DNA of 64,000 nucleotides from an uncultured Eubacteriales bacterium (GTDB lineage: Bacteria; Bacillota; Clostridia; Lachnospirales; Lachnospiraceae). Of this stretch, positions 34,590 to 43,120 are shown piece by piece. Below the pieces are notes generated by a model. That model was not told the DNA's origin. It was given only the letters and a program-made list of their open reading frames with translations, and ran no database searches. Location: assembly GCA_900314565.1 (NCBI GenBank), contig OMVU01000016.1, positions 54,802 to 118,801 on the forward strand, written 5' to 3'. Position numbers and translations under genes: made by a program. Numbering within the stretch: position 1 is the stretch's first letter; every line of letters begins with the position of its first letter.

Positions 34590-34625
34590 GGCGGCATTCA
34601 ACTGAACAAAATAATTCACGTACCG

Positions 34626-34667
34626 TGCGTATGCGGGCCCCGGCATCTGCCGGGGCCCGCATACGCA
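34626..34667 (+). terminator. Perfect 20-bp-stem hairpin, probable terminator
   Basis: TGCGTATGCGGGCCCCGGCA and its exact reverse complement are separated by only two bases. It lies 37 bp after the receiver gene and 2 bp before the -35 box at 34670. No T-run follows on the + strand, so it may be a structural block or a transcription insulator rather than a classical terminator. Confidence 0.6.
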
Positions 34668-34669
34668 GT

Positions 34670-34698
34670 TTGACAGCAGTTTGCCATACTGATATAAT
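34670..34698 (+). promoter_or_regulatory. Consensus sigma-A promoter for the second glycan module
   Basis: TTGACA at 34670-34675 and TATAAT at 34693-34698 with exactly 17 bp between: both boxes match consensus fully. It drives the GtrB/GtrII/acyltransferase genes through a leader of about 250 bases. Confidence 0.88.
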
Positions 34699-34704
34699 TG
34701 AAAG

Positions 34705-34950
34705 GCATATGTCCGGATGTGAAAGAACGTGTCTGATTTTTCTTTGCAGGAACTTTCCCTGCTGATCAGGATGTTCGGATGCGTATCAGATCCGGGATGT
34801 AAGCGGACTCGTTAATGAAAAGCCGGTTTTCCGCCTGACCAGAGGCGGAGCCGCATGAAGAGCGACACGATCTGCTGAGGCAGATCAATATTTGTACGCG
34901 GATATTTACGGAACCGGGGATTTCCTTAAATATCTGCGATTTAGGGAGAA
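34705..34950 (+). other. Long untranslated leader, no known riboswitch recognised
   Basis: About 245 bases between the promoter and the GtrB gene. Visible inverted pairs are CCGCCTGACCAGAGGCGG and GATCTGC-TGAG-GCAGATC. No known riboswitch core was recognised by eye and no start codon with a good ribosome site precedes 34955. Confidence 0.4.
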
Positions 34951-34954
34951 CTGG

Positions 34955-35887
34955 ATGAAACTACTATCTGTGGTCGTGCCATGCTACAACGAGGAAGCGG
35001 CACTGCCGTATTTTTATGAGGCGATCACTAAGGTCGCTCGGGATTTTTCCGGGAGGGATGTGGAATTTGAATTCCGCTTTGTAAATGACGGTTCCAAAGA
35101 CGGGACGCTTAAGGTCCTGAAGGCGCTCCGGGAGAAGGATCAACGGGTGCATTACATTTCATTTTCCAGAAATTTCGGGAAAGAAGCCGCCCTCTATGCG
35201 GGACTTACCGCGGCAGAGGGTGATTATATCACTCTGATGGATGCAGACCTGCAGGATCCGCCTGAGAAGTTATATGAAATGTACAGCGCAGTGACGGAGG
35301 AAGGCTATGACTGCTGCGGCCTCCGCCGGGTGACGAGGAAGGGAGAGCCCCCTGTGAGGTCTTTTTTTGCCCGGCAGTATTATCAGATCTTCAATAAGAT
35401 CTCGGATGTCGAGCTGGTCGACGGCGCGAGGGATTTCCGCCTGATGACCCGTCAGATGCTTGATGCAGTGCTGAGCCTTAAGGAGGTGAACCGGTATTCA
35501 AAGGGAATCTTCAGTTGGGTAGGATTCAATGTCAAGTGGCTTGAGTATGAAAATGTAGAGCGTGTCGCAGGCGAAACGAAATGGAATTTCTGGAAGCTCC
35601 TCGCCTACTCTGTAGAGAGTTTTGTGGATTTTTCCGTTGCGCCTCTGCACTTTGTTTCGGTCATGGGAATCCTTACGACCTTTATCGCAGTCCTCGCGAT
35701 CATCTTCGTCATCGTCCGTCAGCTCGCGTTCGGAGGATCGGCCTACGGATGGCCTTCTCTTGTCTGTATCATCCTTCTGCTCGGGGGGCTTCTGATCTTC
35801 AGCATCGGTATAGTCGGAGAGTATCTGGCGAAAATGTATCTGGAAATCAAAGACCGGCCGGTCTATATCGTAAAAGAGGAAGAGTGA
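34955..35887 (+). CDS. GtrB/DPM1-like polyprenyl-phosphate glycosyltransferase
   Basis: Transfers a sugar from a nucleotide donor to undecaprenyl phosphate on the inner membrane face. The 310-residue protein has the GT2 core with LSVVVPCYNEEAALP, FVNDGSKDGT, SFSRNFGKEAALYAGL and MDADLQDPPE (metal site), and then two C-terminal helices (FVSVMGILTTFIAVLAIIFV and the segment near 270-295) as in GtrB. The start at 34955 follows AGGGAG. It is first in a four-gene unit with two GtrII-like enzymes and an acyltransferase, which fits side-group addition outside the membrane. Confidence 0.92.
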   Translation: MKLLSVVVPCYNEEAALPYFYEAITKVARDFSGRDVEFEFRFVNDGSKDGTLKVLKALREKDQRVHYISFSRNFGKEAALYAGLTAAEGDYITLMDADLQDPPEKLYEMYSAVTEEGYDCCGLRRVTRKGEPPVRSFFARQYYQIFNKISDVELVDGARDFRLMTRQMLDAVLSLKEVNRYSKGIFSWVGFNVKWLEYENVERVAGETKWNFWKLLAYSVESFVDFSVAPLHFVSVMGILTTFIAVLAIIFVIVRQLAFGGSAYGWPSLVCIILLLGGLLIFSIGIVGEYLAKMYLEIKDRPVYIVKEEE

Positions 35888-35890
35888 CAT

Positions 35891-37411
35891 ATGCTTTTTT
35901 CTGTTAAGGGTTTCAGGAATTTCCTGAAAAGGTGTCCATGGATCTGTCCGCTCGTGCTTGCGGTGCTGGTCCTTGCCTACGGCGGGAAAGTCATCTATCA
36001 GACCGTCTCTCTGGATCTTGAGATCATGATGGACAGTCCAAACTCTCTTTATCGGGCCTGGTCTGCCTTCGGAAGATGGGGCCTGATCCTTTATAAGTGG
36101 ATTTTTGGCATGTGGAATTACAACGCCGGGATCGAGACCGGTCTGCTCCTTCTGAATCTGGCGGCAGCGATGTTTTCATTTGCCTATCTGCTGGATACAC
36201 TGACTGAAGGAAAAAACCCGCTCGGCGTAGCGGCCTTCACAGCGCTTTATCTCACGCATCCTGTCTGGGGTGAGCAGTTCCTCTACATGCTGCAGGGAGC
36301 AGCAATCTCTTTTGCCGTCTTCCTTATGCCTGTCGCACTCATGCTGTATACAGATGGGCTCAGGGGGAAAAAACCGGTCAGGATCATCGCAGGTATCCTT
36401 CTTGGCGGCTTTGTTTTTGGCTGTTATCAGTCTTTCGTCATCATGACGGCCGTCGGGCTGGCAGGGATCTTTCTCTTTGAGATGCACCGCACAAGACCGA
36501 AATTTGTCCGGGGATTTCTGACAGGAGTCCTCTATGTTCTGCATGTGCCGCTTGCCTTCCTTGTGAGTAAAGCCGGATCTTACGTGCAGAAAATGCTTTA
36601 CGCGAATAATTCCACGTCCAATTATCTCACGGACCAGATCCGCTGGGGAAAAGATTCTGCGGACGAGTGTCTGAAGGTCATCCGCGGCTTTTTTGACACG
36701 GTATTTCTTCTGAAGGACTCCTACTTCAATATTCTTCTGCCGGCCGTATGCATACTTGTCCTTGTGCTGATCATCTTAAAATTCAGGGAGTTCGGTAATC
36801 CGGTCCCTGCGCTCATTGGAGCTCTTGCAGTCGCTCTCGGACCGATGTATCTTGTGTCGTTTACAGCGACGACGCCCCAGTACCGCTCGGAACTCACGCT
36901 GCCGCTTACGGCGGCGCTGCTTTCCTTTGCGTGCCTGATGCTGATCAAAATAAAACCGGTCAGGATCCTTTTCTTTATTTTCTGTATGTATATTGCGTTT
37001 TTGCAGGCGAATACTTTTGCCCGTATAAATTATACGGAATATATTCGCTATCAGCAGGATGTTTCTCTCTCGGAGGAGATCATTCAGGAGTCAAAGGATT
37101 TAGGCGTCACAGACTTTGAAAATACGAGACTGGTCATTATCGGAAACCGCATTGCGCCGCTCAACAGTGCGTGCGAACCGCGGCATCCGAATTCCGCAGT
37201 GGGGGCTTCAGTTTATGAGCTTGAAATGATTTCGATGAATAAGGCCAACTGCTTCATACGGGATTTGGGAGTCAGGTATAAAATGTGCTCAAAAGGGGAT
37301 TTAAAGACTGCCAGGGATTATGCGAATGCCAATAATATGCCGATTTATCCCGCAAAAGGCTTTGTCGCTCTGGATCCGGAGTCCGGTCTGCTCATCGTAC
37401 GTCTCTCCTGA
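35891..37411 (+). CDS. GtrII-like (Glucos_trans_II) membrane glycosyltransferase
   Basis: A 506-residue protein with about eleven membrane helices. An acidic extracytoplasmic loop after helix 1 (SLDLEIMMDSPNSLY, then AFGRWGLIL) matches the layout of GtrII-type enzymes that move a sugar from polyprenyl phosphate onto a surface glycan. A short extracytoplasmic C-terminus ends with LIVRLS. AGAGGAAGAG precedes the ATG, 3 bp after gtrB. It is a paralogue of the next gene. The family name is from pattern recognition, not a search. Confidence 0.75.
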   Translation: MLFSVKGFRNFLKRCPWICPLVLAVLVLAYGGKVIYQTVSLDLEIMMDSPNSLYRAWSAFGRWGLILYKWIFGMWNYNAGIETGLLLLNLAAAMFSFAYLLDTLTEGKNPLGVAAFTALYLTHPVWGEQFLYMLQGAAISFAVFLMPVALMLYTDGLRGKKPVRIIAGILLGGFVFGCYQSFVIMTAVGLAGIFLFEMHRTRPKFVRGFLTGVLYVLHVPLAFLVSKAGSYVQKMLYANNSTSNYLTDQIRWGKDSADECLKVIRGFFDTVFLLKDSYFNILLPAVCILVLVLIILKFREFGNPVPALIGALAVALGPMYLVSFTATTPQYRSELTLPLTAALLSFACLMLIKIKPVRILFFIFCMYIAFLQANTFARINYTEYIRYQQDVSLSEEIIQESKDLGVTDFENTRLVIIGNRIAPLNSACEPRHPNSAVGASVYELEMISMNKANCFIRDLGVRYKMCSKGDLKTARDYANANNMPIYPAKGFVALDPESGLLIVRLS

Positions 37412-37438
37412 TGACCTGTTTTGAGGAGGTATTGTAAT

Positions 37439-39022
37439 ATGATGAGAGAAAAGAAACAATCATCGGGGAGCAGTCTTGCCGGTGATTTTTATGAGTACTG
37501 TCGGGAGAGGACGCTGTATATCGTTCTCCTGGCTGCTGTCTTCCTCGCAGTCTACGGAGTCTGGACGACACAGGATATCATGACGTTTGATGCTGAGGGA
37601 TTCTACGTTGAGGATCTGGTGGGAGGCTGGCTGAAAGGCTGGATCGGTGTCGGAAGATGGGGCTTCTTCCTTTTGAAGAAGGTCCTCCGCGTCGTGATCA
37701 TTAACCCGTACTTCTCGATGGCGGTCTTTCTCGTTGCATTTCCGCTCTCATCGGTCGTCTGGTCCTTTTTTATCTTTCGTGCGCAGGGGAACAGGGCAGA
37801 TACGAAAGCCGATGTCCTGATTTTCGGACTTGTCTATCTCACCCACCCGATCTGGACCTATCAGTATGTTTTCCGGAACCAGATAGAGGTCTTTTCCATA
37901 GCGCTTGTCATCCTGGCTTTTGCCATGGCTTTTTTCGCGGAGTGGATGGAAACAGGGCAGATTCTTCCCATGGTCTTTTCTTTTGCTGCGACAACATTTG
38001 TCTTCGGATGTTATCAGGGGCTCACACTCCTGTATGGGGAGGCAGTCATTGTCTATTTTTTTCTGCTCCTGTCCTCGAATGAGGACAGCGGAAAGAATCT
38101 GAGAATATTCTGGGTCAGGCTTCTTCGGGGATTTCTCTTTTCTGCGGCGGCCTACGGTCTCGCAAGTGTGCTCACGATGATCTCAAGAACAATCACGGGT
38201 ACGGGAAATGCGAACAAGTACCTGACAAAGGGCATACGGTGGGGAAAAGATCCGGTCGGCGTGTGCCTTCGGAATATTTTCGTTTTTGTGAAAGAGGCGG
38301 TGTTCGGAAATGCCTCGATTTTTACACCGATCTTTGCAGTGCTCATCCTTCTGCTGATTCCGTGGATGTTCAGCCGGGTCGTACGGCGGAAGAAGGGGGC
38401 TGTTCTCCTGTTCCCGGTCGCACTTGTCATGATCCTTTTCTGCTTTATACTGGACTTTCTGTCCGGTACCAGGGTCATAATGAGAACCCAGTTCCTGATT
38501 GCCTTCTGCATCGCTTTTCTGGCAGAATTCCTGTTCGTCAGGATCTGCGGATCTCTCCGGGAGAGATCCTCGCTCGTCTCTGCGGTTGGCCTTGGCCTTG
38601 CGCTTTGCATTGCGGTCCTGCCTGCTGCCCAGCAGACGGACAGATGTCTCTATGTTATGACCAAAGTGCTGGAAAAGGATGAGGAGACGCTCCTGGGGTT
38701 CTATGGTGAAGCCCTGAAGCAGGGAGCTGTCCCCGATATGCCGATTTACATTTTCGGGGCAAAAGACTTTCAGGGCACAGATGCCGCGAAGGTGATCGAT
38801 TCGGAAGGGTACGAGAGGATCGTTGTGTCTTATCTCTCCCTGATCGGGACCGCTCATGAGACCAAGGTGATCACGGCGATGCGTGCACTCGGGTGCCCGG
38901 TCGATTATCCGGATAAAGAATTTAAGGAAACCGCCAAGTCGATCGCTGCCGATCTTCCCACATGGCCGCGCGAAGGCTCTGTTTATGTTGGAGACGGTGT
39001 AATAATCGTCCATTATGCGTGA
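37439..39022 (+). CDS. GtrII-like (Glucos_trans_II) membrane glycosyltransferase, paralogue
   Basis: A 527-residue paralogue of 35891: the same topology, with the loop DIMTFDAEGFYVEDLVGG and GVGRWGFFLLKK after helix 1, YLTHPIWTYQYVFRNQ near helix 4 and the closing VYVGDGVIIVHY. The start at 37439 has GAGGAGG about 10 bases upstream; ATG 37442 is the alternative. Two such transferases served by one GtrB suggest two acceptor positions or two linkages for the same sugar. Confidence 0.73.
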   Translation: MMREKKQSSGSSLAGDFYEYCRERTLYIVLLAAVFLAVYGVWTTQDIMTFDAEGFYVEDLVGGWLKGWIGVGRWGFFLLKKVLRVVIINPYFSMAVFLVAFPLSSVVWSFFIFRAQGNRADTKADVLIFGLVYLTHPIWTYQYVFRNQIEVFSIALVILAFAMAFFAEWMETGQILPMVFSFAATTFVFGCYQGLTLLYGEAVIVYFFLLLSSNEDSGKNLRIFWVRLLRGFLFSAAAYGLASVLTMISRTITGTGNANKYLTKGIRWGKDPVGVCLRNIFVFVKEAVFGNASIFTPIFAVLILLLIPWMFSRVVRRKKGAVLLFPVALVMILFCFILDFLSGTRVIMRTQFLIAFCIAFLAEFLFVRICGSLRERSSLVSAVGLGLALCIAVLPAAQQTDRCLYVMTKVLEKDEETLLGFYGEALKQGAVPDMPIYIFGAKDFQGTDAAKVIDSEGYERIVVSYLSLIGTAHETKVITAMRALGCPVDYPDKEFKETAKSIAADLPTWPREGSVYVGDGVIIVHYA

Positions 39023-39031
39023 GGATACAGA

Positions 39032-40054
39032 ATGGAAAAAAAGAGGCTGTTTTATCTGGATTTTATCCGGACAATAGCACTGTTCATTATACTGGTCGTG
39101 CATTTTAACGCGACGATCACCAATATGTTCACGCTGCCCTCAAAGTTCACCGGAAGTGTTCTGCCGGGCGGCATCTACCTTGGTGAGCTCGGATCCGGCC
39201 TTTTTTTCATGATTTCCGGTGCGGCACTCGGGCTCACACTTGACCGGCCGTTTCGGACCGGACAGTTTTATCAAAAAAGGGTAAAGGCAATTTATCCGAT
39301 GTTCTACATTGCCTTTCTCGTAAGCTTCGGCATCCGGTTTACGGAGAATCCGGCTTATTACGCAGCGGTTCCCTCGGCTTCCATTCTTTACACAGTGTTC
39401 GGGATCGATATGTTCGCAATGTCAGTCGGCTGGAGCGGATTGAATTTCGCCTGTGTGGGGGAGTGGTTCACAGGGGTGATCCTCATTTTATACCTGATGT
39501 TTCCGGTTTTCCGAAAGGGCGTTTCGAAGGTGCCTTTTGTCACTGCGGTCCTTGCAGCCGCGCTTTTCATCCCGCTCCATCTGTCGGGGATCGACAGAGG
39601 GCTTGTTTTCCTAAATGCGCTGAAATTCCTGTTCGGCATTTACTTTACGAAATACAGACTGTACGAGAAGAAGCTTACCGCGCCGGCCGGTGTGATCCTT
39701 TCTCTTTTTGCGGTCCTTCTGTTTCCGCCGCTTGGAATCCCCGCCGGTTTTGGCGCTCTGTTCCTGTCAGCCGGAATGTTCATGATCCTCTCTGTGCTCG
39801 CACCGTTCCTTGAGCTCGGAGGCGTGAAGGAATTCTGCGGGCTGGCGAGCCGTTATTCTTACGCCGCTTTTCTGGTCCATCATGTACTGATCCAGAGAAT
39901 GGTCCGGAATTTCGATCTGGGAACGCTCCGCAGACGGGATGCGTTCCTTTTATTCGGGGTCTACCTGACTTTTACGGCAATTTGCTCAGTCCTTCTCTAT
40001 ACGGCAAATGAAAAGCTGAACGCAGCCCTGAAGCCCCGGGAAGACCGGGCATGA
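39032..40054 (+). CDS. Acyltransferase-3 family membrane protein
   Basis: A 340-residue integral membrane acyltransferase with about ten helices. The N-terminal signature YLDFIRTIALFIILVVHF carries the catalytic-type Arg and His of the family, and ISGAALGLTLDRPF and QKRVKAIYPMFYI follow. These proteins usually O-acetylate surface sugars. It starts 9 bp after the second GtrII gene and ends the module, so it probably acetylates the same glycan. Confidence 0.85.
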   Translation: MEKKRLFYLDFIRTIALFIILVVHFNATITNMFTLPSKFTGSVLPGGIYLGELGSGLFFMISGAALGLTLDRPFRTGQFYQKRVKAIYPMFYIAFLVSFGIRFTENPAYYAAVPSASILYTVFGIDMFAMSVGWSGLNFACVGEWFTGVILILYLMFPVFRKGVSKVPFVTAVLAAALFIPLHLSGIDRGLVFLNALKFLFGIYFTKYRLYEKKLTAPAGVILSLFAVLLFPPLGIPAGFGALFLSAGMFMILSVLAPFLELGGVKEFCGLASRYSYAAFLVHHVLIQRMVRNFDLGTLRRRDAFLLFGVYLTFTAICSVLLYTANEKLNAALKPREDRA

Positions 40055-40076
40055 CCGTTCTTTCGACCGTCGATTA

Positions 40077-40105
40077 TTTACGATTTGGCCCAAATGGTGT
40101 ATCAT
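40077..40105 (+). promoter_or_regulatory. Probable promoter of malQ
   Basis: TTTACG at 40077-40082 and TATCAT at 40100-40105, 17 bp apart. A hairpin with arms GCAGTCCGG and CCGGACTGTGC (40158-40203) follows, then the family A repeat, giving a structured leader of about 230 bases. Confidence 0.55.
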
Positions 40106-40223
40106 GTTAGCGGGAATAAGACTGCATGCGGCAGTCTGCCCCTCTGTGAGAGCATAAAGCGCAGTCCGGAAAAGCGCTTGGGCATTTTCGGCCGGACTGT
40201 GCATTAAGCGATAAATAATTTTT

Positions 40224-40310
40224 AGGCAATTGCGAAAGTCTGTGCTTCATGGAAATTGTATGAACATTCAAACAACAATTCCATTTTGCACAGAGTTTCG
40301 CAAGAGCCTG
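40224..40310 (-). repeat. Nested palindromic repeat, family A, copy 2 (short, inverted)
   Basis: An 87-bp element, TAGGCAATTGCGAAAGTCTGTGC to GCACAGAGTTTCGCAAGAGCCTG, in opposite orientation to the other copies and lacking the middle palindrome. It ends 24 bp before the malQ start, just ahead of the ribosome site TAGGAG. Confidence 0.8.
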
Positions 40311-40334
40311 ATAAATAATGTTAGGAGAAGAGTG

Positions 40335-41870
40335 ATGAGAAAAAGTGGTATCTTATGTCCGATTTCCTCTCTGGCTTCAAAGTACGGGATCGGAAGCTTT
40401 TCGCAGGAGGCATATGATTTTGTCGACTTCCTTGTCGAGTCGGGGCAGAGCTACTGGCAGGTGCTTCCCTTCGGACCGACCGGTTTCGGCGACTCTCCGT
40501 ACCAGAGTTTTTCGACCTTCGCCGGAAATCCGTACTTTATAAGCCCTGATCTGCTGATCAAGGACGGCCTGCTCTCTGTACATGAGGTGAGGGAATACGA
40601 TTTCGGCTCTTTTGTCGATACTGTCGATTATGGCGCTCTCTATAATAACCGCTTCAAAATGCTGCAGAAGGCCTGCGACAGGTTCCTTGAGAATCCGGAT
40701 CCGGAATATGAGGACTTCAAGAAGGAAAACGCCTACTGGCTGGACGATTACTGCCTGTATATGGCAATCAAGCTTGCAAACGGCGGGAAGCCCTGGTCTG
40801 AGTGGGACGAAGATCTCCGCACCAGATATCCGGATGCTCTGGTCGAAGCCACCGCGAAGCATCTCGACGTGATCGAGTTCTTCTCCTTCCAGCAGTATGA
40901 GTTCCAGAAGCAGTGGAAAAAGCTTCACAGCTATGCGAATGAAAAAGGCGTGGAGATCATCGGGGATATTCCGTTCTACACCGCTGTCGACAGCGCGGAC
41001 TCCTGGGCGAACCCGAAAATGTTCCTCCTCGACGAGGAAAATGTGCCGACGAAGGTCGCCGGATGCCCGCCGGATGCATTTTCCGCGGACGGTCAGCTCT
41101 GGGGCAATCCGATCTATGACTGGAAATATCTGAAAAAGACACATTACGAGTGGTGGATCCGCAGGATCAGGCGCAGCCTTGAGTTCTGTGATGTACTCCG
41201 CGTCGATCATTTCCGCGCGTTCGATGAGTATTACGAGATCCCGTACGGCGAGAAGACCGCAAAGAACGGCAAATGGGTCAAAGGCCCCGGCATGGGCCTC
41301 TTCAGGCAGGTAAAAAAGGAGCTCGGCGATATTCATATCATCGCGGAGGATCTCGGCTATATCACTCCGTCTGTCCGCAAGCTGGTAAAGGACACGGGCT
41401 TCCCGGGAATGAAAGTCCTTCAGTTTGCCTTCGACTCCCGCGAGGAGAGCGATTATCTCCCGTACAATTATGATCATAACTGTGTCATCTATACGGGAAC
41501 GCATGATAATGAGACGACCCGGGGATGGATCGAGAATATCAACGATCATGACAGGGATTTTGCCCGCCGCTATATCAATTCTCTCTACACGGATTACGGC
41601 GCTTTCACGTGGGATTTCATCCGCGCTGCGCAGGCCTGCACGGCGGATACCTGTATTGTTCCTCTCACGGATTATCTGGTCAAGGGCAATGAAGCGAGGA
41701 TCAACCATCCCTCCACGCTCGGAACGAACTGGCAGTGGCGTCTCCGTCCGAATGAGCTGTCCCACGAGCTTGCAAAGAGCATTTACGAGATGACGAAGCT
41801 CTACGGCCGTCTCCCGAAAAAGAAGAAGGAGAAGGAAGAGGAAGAGAAAGAGGAGAGCACAAAAGAATAA
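40335..41870 (+). CDS. malQ: 4-alpha-glucanotransferase (amylomaltase)
   Basis: Moves alpha-1,4-glucan segments between maltodextrins and releases glucose; GH77, cytoplasmic. The 511-residue product has CPISSLASKYGIGSFS at the start, the nucleophile Asp in VLRVDHFRAFDEY, the acid/base Glu in IIAEDLGYITP, and GTHDNETTRGW. The start at 40335 follows AGGAG; an upstream in-frame extension would be encoded by the family A repeat. The last 20 or so residues are a Lys/Glu run (KEKEEEEKEE) that is not part of the fold. It stands alone, with no other glycogen or maltose genes nearby. Confidence 0.95.
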   Translation: MRKSGILCPISSLASKYGIGSFSQEAYDFVDFLVESGQSYWQVLPFGPTGFGDSPYQSFSTFAGNPYFISPDLLIKDGLLSVHEVREYDFGSFVDTVDYGALYNNRFKMLQKACDRFLENPDPEYEDFKKENAYWLDDYCLYMAIKLANGGKPWSEWDEDLRTRYPDALVEATAKHLDVIEFFSFQQYEFQKQWKKLHSYANEKGVEIIGDIPFYTAVDSADSWANPKMFLLDEENVPTKVAGCPPDAFSADGQLWGNPIYDWKYLKKTHYEWWIRRIRRSLEFCDVLRVDHFRAFDEYYEIPYGEKTAKNGKWVKGPGMGLFRQVKKELGDIHIIAEDLGYITPSVRKLVKDTGFPGMKVLQFAFDSREESDYLPYNYDHNCVIYTGTHDNETTRGWIENINDHDRDFARRYINSLYTDYGAFTWDFIRAAQACTADTCIVPLTDYLVKGNEARINHPSTLGTNWQWRLRPNELSHELAKSIYEMTKLYGRLPKKKKEKEEEEKEESTKE

Positions 41871-41939
41871 AGACAGCGATCATGCGATCGCCTTCTTAGG
41901 CTGTGCTTTTGAAAAGCAGCTGAAGAATGAGGCATAAGC

Positions 41940-41975
41940 GGCCGTCGGCAGGGTTTTGGGCCGGCGGCCCTTTAC
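41940..41975 (+). terminator. Possible terminator after malQ
   Basis: GGCCGTCGG pairs with CCGGCGGCC across a loop of about 12 bases and is followed by CTTTACG. The T-run is short, so termination may be weak. Confidence 0.4.
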
Positions 41976-41983
41976 GTGATACC

Positions 41984-42004
41984 GCAGCGTTTCGCAATTG
42001 CCTG
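41984..42004 (+). repeat. Family A repeat, right-end remnant (copy 6)
   Basis: GCAGCGTTTCGCAATTGCCTG is nearly identical to the right end of copy 4 (50470-50490). Only the end survives; it lies 32 bp before the thyA start. Confidence 0.65.
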
Positions 42005-42036
42005 TTTAGCTAATAAAGTGTGGAGGAGAAAAGAGC

Positions 42037-42885
42037 ATGAGTCTTGCCGATCAGATTTTCAAGGAAACGTGCAGGGATATTCTGAATAACGGGACGGACA
42101 CGAGAGGGGAGAAAGTACGCCCTCACTGGGAGGACGGGACTCCGGCCTACACGATCAAGCAGTTCGGAGTTGCGAACCGCTACGATCTCCGCAGGGAGTT
42201 CCCGGCGCTCACACTGAGAAGGACAGCTCTGAAGAGCGCCATGGATGAGATCCTCTGGATCTGGCAGAGAAAGTCGAACAACATAGGGGACCTGCATTCC
42301 CATATCTGGGACGAGTGGGCGGATGAGAACGGGTCCATCGGAAAGGCTTACGGCTACCAGCTCGGGATCAAACACGTTTATAAAGAAGGCATGTTCGACC
42401 AGGTGGACCGTGTCCTCTACGACCTTAAAAATAACCCGTTCAGCCGCCGGATCATAACGTCGCTCTATAACCACGAGGACCTTCACGAGATGAATCTGTA
42501 TCCGTGCGCCTGGTCCGTCACGTTCAACGTCACACAGACGAAGGGAGAGGAGAAGCTCACGCTGAATGCGGTGCTCACGCAGAGATCGCAGGACATGCTG
42601 GCGGCCAACAACTGGAATGTCTGTCAGTACTCGATCCTGCTCATGATGATCGCCCAGGTCTGTGACATGATCCCGGGCCAGCTCGTTCATATGATCGCGG
42701 ATGCCCATATTTATGACAGGCACGTTCCGATCATTGAGGAGCTGATCAGCCGCCCCGAATATCCTGCCCCGAAGGTCTCTCTGAATCCGGAGATAAAGGA
42801 TTTCTACGCATTTACCACGGATGATCTGATCGTTACGGACTATCAGCACGGGGAGCAGGTCAAAAATATCCCCATTGCGATCTGA
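42037..42885 (+). CDS. thyA: Thymidylate synthase
   Basis: Methylates dUMP to dTMP with methylene-tetrahydrofolate. The 282-residue product carries the catalytic Cys157 in YPCAWSVTFNV, the phosphate-binding QRSQD motif, and HIYDRH near the C-terminus. Upstream, DTRGEKVRPHWEDG and YGYQLG fit ThyA. The stretch LAANNWNVCQYS replaces the usual LGLPFNIASY, typical of the clostridial variant. GGAGGAGAAAAG precedes the ATG. No folA follows. Confidence 0.95.
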   Translation: MSLADQIFKETCRDILNNGTDTRGEKVRPHWEDGTPAYTIKQFGVANRYDLRREFPALTLRRTALKSAMDEILWIWQRKSNNIGDLHSHIWDEWADENGSIGKAYGYQLGIKHVYKEGMFDQVDRVLYDLKNNPFSRRIITSLYNHEDLHEMNLYPCAWSVTFNVTQTKGEEKLTLNAVLTQRSQDMLAANNWNVCQYSILLMMIAQVCDMIPGQLVHMIADAHIYDRHVPIIEELISRPEYPAPKVSLNPEIKDFYAFTTDDLIVTDYQHGEQVKNIPIAI

Positions 42886-42904
42886 GTAGTTCCACTGCTC
42901 AGAT
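42880..42904 (+). other. Hairpin overlapping the thyA stop codon
   Basis: ATCTGAG (including the TGA stop) pairs with CTCAGAT, with an inner AG/CT pair and a five-base loop. There is no T-run, so it is more likely an mRNA 3'-end or stability element than a terminator. Confidence 0.4.
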
Positions 42905-42907
42905 TAT

Positions 42908-42989
42908 GGGAATTCTGCATCAGAACCGGGTATCACTTTGCGCATTCATCTCACGATTGAAATCACGGGAATTCTGCGTCAGAGATTAA
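42908..42989 (+). repeat. Short dispersed repeat, family E, two copies
   Basis: GGGAATTCTGCATCAGAA at 42908-42925 and ACGGGAATTCTGCGTCAGAG at 42965-42984, then ATTAAAA. A third copy lies at 48838-48862. These fill the gap between thyA and ispG; no gene is seen there. Confidence 0.6.
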
Positions 42990-43120
42990 AATTTTAGCCC
43001 CATAAATTGCCTGAATGAGAAAAATAGATTAAGATGAAAAGGCAGAGAACCGGCCGGAAAGCAGATGTTTTCAAAGAGCGTAAATACGGATCCGGCCTTA
43101 CGGAGGCAGACGAAAGAACA

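Noticed and set aside
34705-34950. The long GtrB leader, and the purB leader at 56254-56390, considered as riboswitches.
   Set aside because: Simple hairpins are present, but I recognised no core of a known riboswitch class by eye; a covariance search would be needed to say more.
40230-40334. N-terminal extension of MalQ by 35 residues.
   Set aside because: The extension is encoded by the family A repeat, while ATG 40335 has AGGAG and the family N-terminus.
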